Shown piece after piece: positions 1 to 8,671 of a DNA stretch of 64,000 nucleotides (the first letter of the stretch is position 1; each line of letters starts with the position of its first letter). The position numbers and the translations under genes were made by a program. The stretch comes from Rhynchopus euleeides (taxonomy: Eukaryota; Euglenozoa; Diplonemea; Diplonemida; Diplonemidae). The notes beneath the pieces were generated by a model, which saw nothing but the letters and a program-made list of their open reading frames with translations, ran no database searches and was not told the origin of the DNA. The stretch covers positions 248,001-312,000 of the forward strand of contig OY723278.1 in NCBI GenBank assembly GCA_963210315.1. The letters are read 5' to 3'.

Positions 1-640
1 CCACGCTATCCAGCTCCCCCCGACCTCTGCCCAGAGCCAGAAGCGCAGCACCCCGCGGCGTGAGAAGTACGATCACCGCAAGCAGATAGACCTTTTAGAA
101 GTGTATGCTGCATACCGTGTCGCACAGCAGGTCATGGTTCTTCACGGTGAACCACAGGTCAACCAGCAGAACCAGGGATCCCCAGGAAGACGAAGCTGTC
201 GAGGGCAAATCAGAACGAGATGAGGTGTGACTCGCCGTTCTTGAGGGCGGAATACCCCAGACTTGGCGCTCTGGACGACATCCCCTGTGGAGTCGATCTC
301 AGTCAGGAGGTGGTACAGCCTGGAACCTCTGTATATTGGTGTTCTCAGACATACTCACATGAGCAACCTCAAAAATGGGGCACAGTTTTTCGTTTTCACG
401 GCAATAAAGCGATTTTACGGTTTTTTCTCACGGCGTGAAGAGAAAAAACGACCAAAAGGCGGTTTTGGCGTTCAAAAGTTGCGTATTGTGCAAGAAAAAC
501 ATGTCATCACCTTGAAAAGTACGGTAAAATCGACTCGGTTGGGGTTCGACGGCCACTCGGGGCCTTCGGCCCCTCGTGGCCGTCTCACCCCACCTCGTCG
601 ATTTTACCGTACTTTGTTTTCACGGTAATAAATAGTTATT
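1..640. repeat. Dispersed direct repeat, left copy (continues off the window)
   Basis: This stretch recurs almost base for base at 18779-19418, with one difference noticed (c/t near 402). The two copies diverge right after 640 and 19418. It contains an imperfect inverted repeat at about 516-614 (arms around taaaatcgac / gtcgatttta) closed by a small cggggCCTTCGGcccct hairpin. Short frames in it are not conserved coding. The same sequence on both sides of about 18 kb could be two copies of one mobile element or a segmental duplication. The left edge cannot be seen. Confidence 0.85.
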
Positions 641-783
641 TCTTTGGCCCCCTGGTGCTGAAAACCATAGTTTGCGGCATTTCCCGACCGGTTTGGGGTC
701 GAGAACATGATTTTTTGCCCGAAAAATGCACTTAGCGCGGAAGTTGAAAAATGGGTCACATTGACAGCATTTGACCCCCCCTA
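641..783. other. Non-coding spacer ending in a likely TIR-element terminus
   Basis: No gene is visible. The last bases, CATTTGACCCCCCCTA, match the right end of the foldback element at 2548-3695. This stretch may therefore be the right tail of another copy of that family, next to which the 784-2021 element landed. Confidence 0.4.
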
Positions 784-2021
784 GGGCTAAGTTGGCGTGA
801 TACGTGATACGTATCGCGTATCAGATACGTATCACGTATCACGATTCGCGTCTCGCGCATCACTGCATGGGGTCAGTTTTTTTTTGTGCGGCCTGTGTGG
901 TTGTCTTCGTCGTTTGTCTTCTTCGACCGGACATCCCCTTCTTCTGGAGACACCGATCTACACCATGAACCTCGAGCTGATGCTGGAGCTTTCGGGAGCC
1001 TCTGCGAGTGGGTGGCCACGTTTTCTTTGGTGGACGCACCCAAAAGAAAATAAAGAAATAGTAAAAACCCGAAAAGAGGTCGAGGCACCCGCTCCACTCC
1101 AGCACCATGGGGCTGAGGTTCACGGATCACACAGGTGAGGATCAGTCCTCTGTGAGGCGCTTATCCTGAAGACGTACCAGTTCCCCGGTCGGTCTCCAGA
1201 AACTCGGGCCGCGTCTGGCGCTGTATCGCCTCGGCGGGGCTGTCGTCCCTTACAGTCTTTTCTGTACGAGGTTTTCCACAGGCTGCACACCTGCCCCGCG
1301 GCTGTGTGGCAGTCTTCGCGGAGTGCAATGCGAAGGTCTGGCCTGACGTGGTGTGACTATTTAGACTCCAGGTGTCTCCACCCATCCTGGTCTGGGGAGC
1401 CTCGGTACCCAAGCAGTTTTCGGTCATGCCCTGGACCACGGCCGTGCTAGACTCCTGGTGCAGGCACCCGTCATGGTCCGGGGACGGCCCCCCCAGGCAG
1501 TTTAACGTCTTACCCAGGACTTTGGTCAGTGTTTTCGGTCCCCATACCCAGGAGCCAGCAGATCGCCTTTCAGGGGGTCTGGGGGGCGGAGCCCCCCAGC
1601 CGCCGGAGGCCACGGTAGTGAACATATGTTCACGGGCTGACATATCGTCCATGACATGTCAAGCACCTGACCAAATTCGATGGGTCATTGGGTCAATAGT
1701 TCGGAATAGCCCTGCTCTCTGGGCCCAGTGGGGCCCAGGGGGTGGGGGCAGATCAGAAGTATTTATTCTGGTAGGGCAGGCTGGTCAGGCCTGCCCTACC
1801 AAGGTTTCGGACTGAAATTAAATAGGTAGGGCAGCTGCCCTTTCTGTCTGATCAGGCACGAGATCACTGAACACCTTTTCCGGACGCCGTATCGGATACG
1901 TGTCTAGAAAGGGGCTCGGGGGTACGCCTGCCGTATCAGCGCCGTTGCCGTATCGGATACGTATCACGTATCGCCCCCGCCAAAAATGTGCTCTGAAACG
2001 CGTATCATGCCAACTTAGCCC
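784..2021. mobile_element. Non-autonomous TIR DNA transposon flanked by TA
   Basis: The termini are inverted repeats: GGGCTAAGTTGGCGTGATAC on the left and, read in reverse complement, GGGCTAAGTTGGCATGATAC on the right. Inside both ends are further GATACGTGATACGTATC-type repeats. A TA dinucleotide flanks each side (782-783, 2022-2023), as expected for a TA target duplication of the Tc1/mariner type; superfamily assignment is inference. No transposase frame is present. The interior holds a 617-bp sequence (880-1496) shared with 22664-23278, and an inverted copy of the short GC-hairpin repeat at about 1571-1631. Confidence 0.75.
880..1496. repeat. 615-bp dispersed repeat, copy 1
   Basis: Closely matches 22664-23278, with scattered substitutions and small indels, from the poly-T/GCGGCCTGTGTGG edge to GGGGACGGCCCCCCCAG. 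Frames are not conserved between copies, so it is probably non-coding. A core around 1138-1161 (GAGGATCAGTCCTCTGTGAG) occurs a third time, alone, near 49110-49132. Confidence 0.8.
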
Positions 2022-2547
2022 TAGGGGGGGGGGGATCGGGGAAGGAGGGCGATGAGGCGCTAGAGCCGTGGCGGTAGCGGCAGCGGGGTTGGGTGGGGAA
2101 CTGTTCCCTCACTTCGATTATGGCGCAGGGGGGTGGGGATGGGAGGGCGTTGAAAAGGGGAGGGGTGTTGAAAGGAGCCGAAATGTGTGGAAGTTGCAGC
2201 AGTTGCGTGAATGGTGTTGTGTGTGTGTGTGTGGATTAGCTGAAGATCCACCACACGGACTTGAACCACACGGGCCACGCGTGCCTGTTGGTTTGCAGGC
2301 ATCGGGATAAAGGCACGGCAGTGCCACGGTCGAAGCGAGTGTGAAAAGATGTAGTGACTGCCATCGTTTTCCTTGGTGCCTTGTTGGCACCTTGGTACAT
2401 TACATTACAAAACAGCCCAAAAAACCGCGCAGAGCTCGCCACGCGGTTCTCCTCGGATGAGGTCGGGATTACAAACGGCGTCATACTGCAAGAGAGATTG
2501 TGTGGCACCGCCACCTTCCTTGCCTCCAGCCCCCACCCCCCCCCCCA
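2022..2547. other. Non-coding spacer with G run and GT microsatellite
   Basis: Contains an 11-G run just after 2023, a (GT)n tract at about 2215-2232 and a C run before 2547. No gene is supported. Confidence 0.5.
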
Positions 2548-3695
2548 GGGGGGGTCAAATGCCACCCTTTTACGTGGACAAACACGATTTTTCAAAAAAC
2601 CGGCGCAGAGGCCCCAAAGCCCCCGTAAACCCTCCAAACCCCCCCAGATCGGTCCGGAAACCCATCGAACCCCACTTTTCCACCATTCCGGGCACCTCAG
2701 GTGCCCGAATTGGGGTACCTAAATTTCGTGCCACCGTTTGGTACCGGACAGTGCCACTGTGTGGGAGGTTGGAAAAGAAAATGCCCCAACACACCACATC
2801 TGAGGGTTGCAATGCATGTTGCTTGCCAACCACGTCATCCGGTGGGTGTCAGGCGCTATGTAGGTGGCATTAGCCAGGTCTTCGATGAGTTCTGGCTTGT
2901 ATATGTACCTCCCTGCCACCATGCACCGGGAGGCTGCCTGTAGGTACGGAACAAGTCCAGATGGTCGTGTGATTCCTGTGCAGCAGTGCTCCACAACCGG
3001 GATGTGTTGACAACGACTGTTGCAACACGAGCTGTACATTCCGGGAACACACGAAGTGCGCTGTCGTGGTACCCATTGTGCCAGAATTGGTAGTTGCTGC
3101 GGTCTACTTTGCCTGGCCCAAGAGCACTGGTACTGAACGGTGCAATATGCGTGGCGAGGTGAATGCAACGGAAGGGCGCAAAGTCAATACAGCTCTCGGA
3201 TGGCGGGTGGTGGTGCCACTAGTGTGTGACGTTCACTCGAGGATACAACGCATCACAATGAATCAGCAACCGTGGACCGAGTACAATACGCTCTCTGTGG
3301 CTGGTGTGGGGGACAAAGGCAGTGCCTGTGCCGCAGGCAGGGAGGTACATATACAAGCCAGAACACATCGAAGACCTGGCTCATGCCACCTACATAGCGC
3401 CTGACACCCACCGGATGACGTGGTTGGCAAGCAACATGCATTGCAACCCTCAGATGTGGTGTGTTGGGGCATTTTCTTTTCCAACCTCCCACACAGTGGC
3501 ACTGTACGGTACCAAACGGTGGCACAAAATTTAGGTACCCCAATTCGGGCACCTGAGGTGCCCGGAATGGTGGAAAAGTGGGGTTCGATGGGTTTCCGGA
3601 CCGATCTGGAGGGGTTTGGAGGGTTTACGGGGGCTTTGGGGCCTCTGCGCCGGTTTTTTGAAAAATCGTGTTTGTCACCCCCATTTGACCCCCCC
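2548..3695. mobile_element. Foldback element with ~360-bp inverted repeats
   Basis: The left arm (2548-2917) is the near-perfect reverse complement of the right arm (3336-3695). The termini are GGGGGGGTCAAATG and CATTTGACCCCCCC. CA flanks the left side and TA the right, so any TA duplication would have one mismatch. The 418-bp middle has no recognisable transposase. The arms contain a frame of about 65 codons, but the near identity of the arms explains its preservation, so coding is not implied. Confidence 0.8.
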
Positions 3696-4316
3696 TACCC
3701 CCCCCCCCCCCCCGCCCCCCAATCCCCTCACCAGATTATATAATTTGTCACAAATGCAAGATGCAAACACTTCGCGTGTCGAGAAGGGTGTAACCCGATT
3801 GACAGAGGGGGCAGGTGTGCTGGTTGGGTTGGGCTTCCGGTATATTTGTTGTCGCCGAGCAGACAAGAGGGCGGCGACCAACAGGAGATGGCGCCCCACA
3901 CCCCTCTGTGTCGCATCCGTACCCAGTGTGCCGCCCAACATTGCTTGGGGGGAAGGGGGGGAAGGGGCTCTCCCGTTGGCCTGACCTGGCACACACGACC
4001 CGCCCCCCGCTCTATCCAACGCGAACAACGTGGCCACCGGGGGTACCACAGCTGGGAGGGTTTGGGTGGGATAGGGGCGGTGCACTTCGCCTCACCACCA
4101 CCACCACCACCACCCAAGTTAGATGGCTTTTTCAGTCTCGACGGCCTCCAGCCTGACGAACGACACTTCCCGCGTGTATTACTGTTCAGACAATAATAGC
4201 GTGCTGGCTACACCAGAGCAAATCCTGATACCGCCTCTACTGCGACACTCCACTCACTCAACCAGGGTGTCATGGCAGGTGGTGGACCCAACCCGACACG
4301 ACCCGACCCCACCCAC
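3696..4316. other. Non-coding spacer downstream of the F-box gene
   Basis: C-rich run at 3698-3720, a (CAC)n tract near 4094-4113 and unremarkable sequence otherwise. It presumably includes the 3' UTR of the minus-strand gene that ends at 4317. No gene is supported. Confidence 0.5.
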
Positions 4317-6029
4317 TCAGGCCGTCACCTGTTGCTGCCCACCAGCCTCTGCCGCACCGCCGTAGTAGAAGGACGAGATGCACCACCTGGCAAAGTTGAC
4401 GCAGGCAAGGTGCTTGGACATGAGGAGGGGGAGGAAGTACGCAGCAATGTCTGTCTCATCCCAGGCCACGCCTGTGCACTCCGGGCTGAGGGGATCGTTG
4501 GAGCTGACGTACCGCTGCGTGTGTGCGACGAGGTCAGGGGCGTCCTTCTCATGAAGAGCACCCCAATTCAGCGCAGTCAGGAGCACGGTGATGACGGAAA
4601 ACCAGCACACGCGGTAGTGGGAAGATGCCAGGAGACGTTGGATGCCCTGCAGCAGCTGCGGGGGCAGTGCCTCGTGGGTTGTCGGGTGCACCAGCAGGTT
4701 GAAGACACTCCCGAGCGCGTTCTGCACCAACACGAGCTCGTAGGAGGTCCCGTCACGCGACAGGAGGTTGTCCGACGGGGCGGACATCAGGACATCGGAG
4801 CAGATGCGCAGCAGCTCCGACACCAGTGAGGAGGGGATCAGCACGCTCGAGGGGGACAGCAGGTTGAACAGCGCCTGCAGCGCTTCCGACCTCAGCCTGT
4901 CGCTCACCCCCGTCGCCCCCGCCAGGGTCACGAGGCTCTGGACAGCCTCGCTGTCGTCCGACCTCACGAAGGTGCTGCCGTGCTTTCTCTTATACCTCGC
5001 GATCTCAAAGATGGCTTTGCAGTAGCCCACCTTGATGGACTCGCTCCCCTCCGTCAGCAGCAGCCGGTAGAACGGCGCCAGCGGGGCTGAGACCTCCAGG
5101 GCCAGAGTGAGGTGGATCCGCAGTAGCACCTCCCTGTTGGCGGGGAGGACCCTCGTGTCGAACAGCAGGGTCTTCGAGTTGTCGATATCCAGCACGGTCT
5201 CCGCAGTCAGGGCCGCCCCATCCACGTTATCCCGCAGCGATATGGTGCAGTGCGACCCGTAGTAATGGTTTGTCATCTCAGGGGTCCACGTGTTGGTGGT
5301 CCATATCCGCACCACGCCCGTCTGCACCTCCTCCCCCTTTGGCCCCGACGGGGGCCTCAGGTCCACCTCGACCTGCCACTTGATGGGGGAGCCCAGCGCA
5401 TCCCTGCTGAAGACAAACTCGCGACTCCTCCTGCGGAACGCCGCAGCTTTGTGGGGGAGCCTCACACGCCACCGCAACGAGGCGGAGATGTCCTTCACCG
5501 CCTCCTTCATATGCAGCTCGCTCTGCCGGGAGTAGACGAAGTAGAATGGTTTCCAGTCGCGCGGCCCCAGCACCCCGCCCCTTTCGCCTGTAGGGACACG
5601 CCAGTCTCGGCGGGAGACGTTAGACAGGAAGCATGCCTTCCAGAGGAAGCGGGCGTTGATGAGGTGGCGGGCGAGCCGGCAAACCAGCTCGGCGCACATC
5701 AGCGCCTTCGGGTCGAGGAAGCGGAGGCAGCAGCAGATGACCTCGGGGGGGAGCAGGCCGAGGGAGGCGCGTGCCTCTGCAGGCTCCTTCTCCTGCCACG
5801 CGCCTCTGCGGGAGATCCCGGTGCATCTGCCTGTGTCGCGGGACCTGCCCTCGCCCTCGGAGGCGACCTCACCGGTGCGTGCCTGGGGCCCCCCGTCGCC
5901 CCTGTCTGCCCCGGCCCGGAGGTCCTGATATGTGCGGGCGCGTCTGGGTCTCAGCGCGCCCGGCAGTGGCTGTGGCGTGCCCCACGCGGCGGGTGGGGGG
6001 GAACCCCCATCGATGCGGTCCGTCTCCAT
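4317..6029 (-). CDS. F-box protein with C-terminal helical (ARM-like) repeats
   Basis: About 570 residues from the ATG at 6029. The frame stays open upstream to 6371, but that part reads through CA/GT-rich low-complexity sequence, so the later ATG is preferred. After a Pro/Gly/Arg-rich leader, residues 92-136 (LGLLPPEVICCCLRFLDPKA, then CAELVCRLARHL and FLWKACF) fit an F-box, the Skp1-binding motif of SCF ubiquitin ligases. A beta-rich middle follows (RIWTTNTWTPEMTNHYYGSH area). The C-terminal part is a series of amphipathic helices (VQSLVTLAGATG, RSEALQALFNLLS, LVLVQNALGSVFNLL) resembling armadillo/HEAT repeats, a plausible substrate-recruitment region. No intron is needed. F-box call fairly sure; repeat type and substrate unknown. 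Confidence 0.75.
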   Translation of the reverse strand: METDRIDGGSPPPAAWGTPQPLPGALRPRRARTYQDLRAGADRGDGGPQARTGEVASEGEGRSRDTGRCTGISRRGAWQEKEPAEARASLGLLPPEVICCCLRFLDPKALMCAELVCRLARHLINARFLWKACFLSNVSRRDWRVPTGERGGVLGPRDWKPFYFVYSRQSELHMKEAVKDISASLRWRVRLPHKAAAFRRRSREFVFSRDALGSPIKWQVEVDLRPPSGPKGEEVQTGVVRIWTTNTWTPEMTNHYYGSHCTISLRDNVDGAALTAETVLDIDNSKTLLFDTRVLPANREVLLRIHLTLALEVSAPLAPFYRLLLTEGSESIKVGYCKAIFEIARYKRKHGSTFVRSDDSEAVQSLVTLAGATGVSDRLRSEALQALFNLLSPSSVLIPSSLVSELLRICSDVLMSAPSDNLLSRDGTSYELVLVQNALGSVFNLLVHPTTHEALPPQLLQGIQRLLASSHYRVCWFSVITVLLTALNWGALHEKDAPDLVAHTQRYVSSNDPLSPECTGVAWDETDIAAYFLPLLMSKHLACVNFARWCISSFYYGGAAEAGGQQQVTA

Positions 6030-6648
6030 GGCGCCCCACTTCCGCTTCCCCCCGCACAGCGGCTGGTGGTCCGCCGCGGCCCCGTATGGCGCAGACACCT
6101 TCGGAGCAGTCAGCAACACACCCGACCCCAACCCACCACCACCACACCCCTCGTGGTGGTGGCAGGCTGGGGGGTTGGGTGTGGGTGTGGTGTGTGTGTG
6201 TCGGGGGTTCTGGTGTAACAACACAGGTCCCTGTGACTGTGTGGGGGGTGTGGGGTGTGTCTGTGGGGGGGGGGGGGGGGTTTGATCGTCGAGAGTGAAT
6301 GGAAAAGTCTCCCAGCACCTTCTTGCAATGTTAGTCCTTTTTGTAGTCACTACACCAGATATGTTGGACAAGACAGATCAATGTGCGTGTGGGGGGGGGG
6401 GGGGGGGGGTTTAATTGTCGAGAGTGGGGGCCTTCGCGCAGAAGTGCAGGACAGTGAGCCGCCTCACAAAAGGGGGGCAAACTGACACAGTTTGACACAG
6501 AGCGACGGATCCCAGTGAAAAGCAAAAAAAGGCAGGCCTCCCCAGCACCTCGCAATGTGGGTGTGGGAGGGGAGGGGGGGGGGGGGTGACTGGCTGACGT
6601 TCTTCCAGTGTGTACGAACCTCTCGCTGTGTATCCTTAAGGGTTCAAC
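6030..6648. other. GT- and G-rich upstream region with a duplicated poly-G segment
   Basis: A motif of a long G run followed by TTTGATCGTCGAGAGTG (about 6257-6300) is repeated with changes at about 6384-6428 (TTTAATTGTCGAGAGTG). CCAGCACCT-GCAATGT occurs at about 6314 and 6541. This looks like a decayed tandem duplication around the 5' end of the F-box gene. No gene is supported. Confidence 0.5.
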
Positions 6649-6850
6649 ATGCACACGGTGGACTCCCGCACGTCGGGGTAGACCCTTTTGGGAGATCGGA
6701 ATATCGGGGGTCTGGCGAGGTCCGACCCACGCGAGCGGGGGTCTGGACCCCCGCTATCGGGGGTCGTCTGGGCACCAAAAATAGCAGGGCAGACTCCCGA
6801 TATCGGGGGTCCAGACCCCCGCTCCAGGGGGTGGGGGTCCACCGTGCATG
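6649..6850. mobile_element. MITE, GCACGGTGGACTCC family, copy 1
   Basis: The inverted ends are CATGCACACGGTGGACTCCC and GGGGGTCCACCGTGCATG. Inside are nested palindromes built on CGATATCGGGGGTC and GGTCTGGACCCCC. Relatives lie at 20782-20964 and 43803-43953. It has no coding capacity. Confidence 0.7.
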
Positions 6851-8276
6851 CGACCCACGAGCCCCCCCGCCCCCTGCACTGTGTGTGTGTGTGCACTCTG
6901 AGGTTGTGGTTGATGTGTCGGGCGTCCCGAAACTCCTGACGCAGGGTCAGATACCCCTCGGGGTGCGATGAGCAGCGTTTTGTTAGGTTTAAGTATCTTA
7001 TGCACGCACGAACACACCGGCCCCCCTCCCCACCTGCCTTGGGGCACACGTTGCAGTGCTGGCAACTGACAACTTGTAAAGAAAGAATCACCCCATCCCC
7101 CATCCCAACCCAAAGAGAACCCAAAACGAGAGAAAGTGGCAGGGGGGGTAGGGGGAGTCAGACAAAAGCCACCTTAGACACCCTCCGCGGTGTAGGTTGG
7201 TGTAGGTGGGTTCATTATCGTTCTTTTTTTTGCGACCCGGGCATGAGATGTTGGCATGCACGGGGGGGAGGGGGTGTGGAGGGAGTGGGGAGAGACAATA
7301 TATATTATTAGCGTTAAATACTGCGGCCTTAATTTACGACCAGGGGTCAGGACCCCGAGTGGGTGTATTTCACGAGCGAAGCGAGTGAAATACACCCAAA
7401 CGAGGGGTCCTGACCCCTGGGAGTAGATTAACCCGCAGTATTTAAATCCAATACATGTTTTTATCGTACGTATCGAGGATTATGCAAGGCGGGTGGGGGG
7501 ATGGGCTGCAGCAATTTTTCATCCTGTGGGTGGTCACGAGCGGGGGCTGCAATCTGACATTTTTCACATTTTTTCGAGACACAAAGAGATTTTGCCAAAA
7601 ATTTTGGGTGGGTTTTTCAGGTGGTCGGAATTCAACCCAAAGTCACCTGGCGGTGAAAAATCGCGGGGTACGGCCGATCCACGGTCATTCCGTGGGTTTC
7701 TGGTCGAAAAAGTGCCTGTTTGGGAGGTGGCCCGAGAGGCCGACCGACCGGTCGGGTTGGTCACCTTGTCATACCAGGCTCAGGGCTGTACTACAAGTCC
7801 AGGTGCTCAGCAGCCACCTTCGGGGTGGGCATCATGTGGATCCCGAGGACGCTCTTGTGCCAGCCCCTCGACCCCCAGGGTGGTGGCGGAAAATAAATGC
7901 GTAAATTAATCCAAAAATTATTTTACGCCGTAAATTAATCCAAAAATACTTCACGGGAGTTTAGGTGGGTTTTCTGTTTAGGGGCCTTAAATAATTCTCG
8001 ATCAGTACGCATACATTGGGCGTTATTCCGTTACCAGTAACGGTAATAACGTTATTTTTGCGTTATTTGTTGACCCCAAAAAAGGCAGCATTTCCCGGTG
8101 AATCTGACCCGAAACTCGGGTCCCTACCCCCCCTAAAAGAATTTTCTTGGACGCCACGCAACTTTTTTTCACGCACGCCCGGTTACGGTAATCACTTTTT
8201 TCTCACGCTTTTTACTTTTTTCTCACGTTTTTTTCTTTTTTCTCACGTTTTTTTCTTTTTTCTCACGCTTTTTTTC
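6851..8276. other. Non-coding region with hairpin and T-rich repeats
   Basis: Holds the 130-bp hairpin (listed separately), an AT-rich part at 7900-8060 (AAATTAATCCAAAAAT twice; GTAACGGTAATAACGTTA) and tandem TTTTTTCTCACG units at about 8210-8276 next to the left edge of retroelement 1. No convincing gene. Confidence 0.5.
7315..7444. repeat. 130-bp hairpin (palindromic MITE-like unit)
   Basis: Arms of about 58 bases pair across a short loop (GAGCGAAGCGAGT). The outer ends are TAAATACTGCGG and CCGCAGTATTTA; the inner arms carry CAGGGGTCAGGACCCC and GTGTATTTCAC. Only a few small bulges interrupt the stem. It has no coding capacity and is probably a small palindromic transposon. Confidence 0.75.
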
Positions 8277-8671
8277 TTTTTACTAGTTACGAGTCAGGGT
8301 ATAAGATAGACTTTTTTTCTGGCGCCGTTTCCCGGTTTTTCTGGTTTTGAAAATTTTTCGCGCGCGCCTTCGGCGCGCGCGACCCGCGCAAACCCTCCCA
8401 GAATCTGAGAGGCCCGGTGCCTGCGCGCGTCCTGTCGTACTGAGGCTGCTTGGTGGGGCAAGCGCAGCAGGTTCTACTTTTTCTTCTACGAACTCTTAGC
8501 ACAAAGACATGCACAACACAAACAACAATGCTCTAAGGGGCGGGGCAAGAGGTCAGGGGAGGGGGAAGCAGAGAGGAAGGGAGGAGGACGGGGGCGGGGG
8601 GGGCGGCGGAGTGAGCCGGCGGGGAGGGGGGGGGGGGGGGCGCACGAGCCCCGGCACCAACCGACTCAGGA

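Noticed and set aside
2719..3168. 149-codon frame in the foldback element arm
   Set aside because: The shared part lies in near-identical inverted arms, so both copies are open for that reason. No domain.
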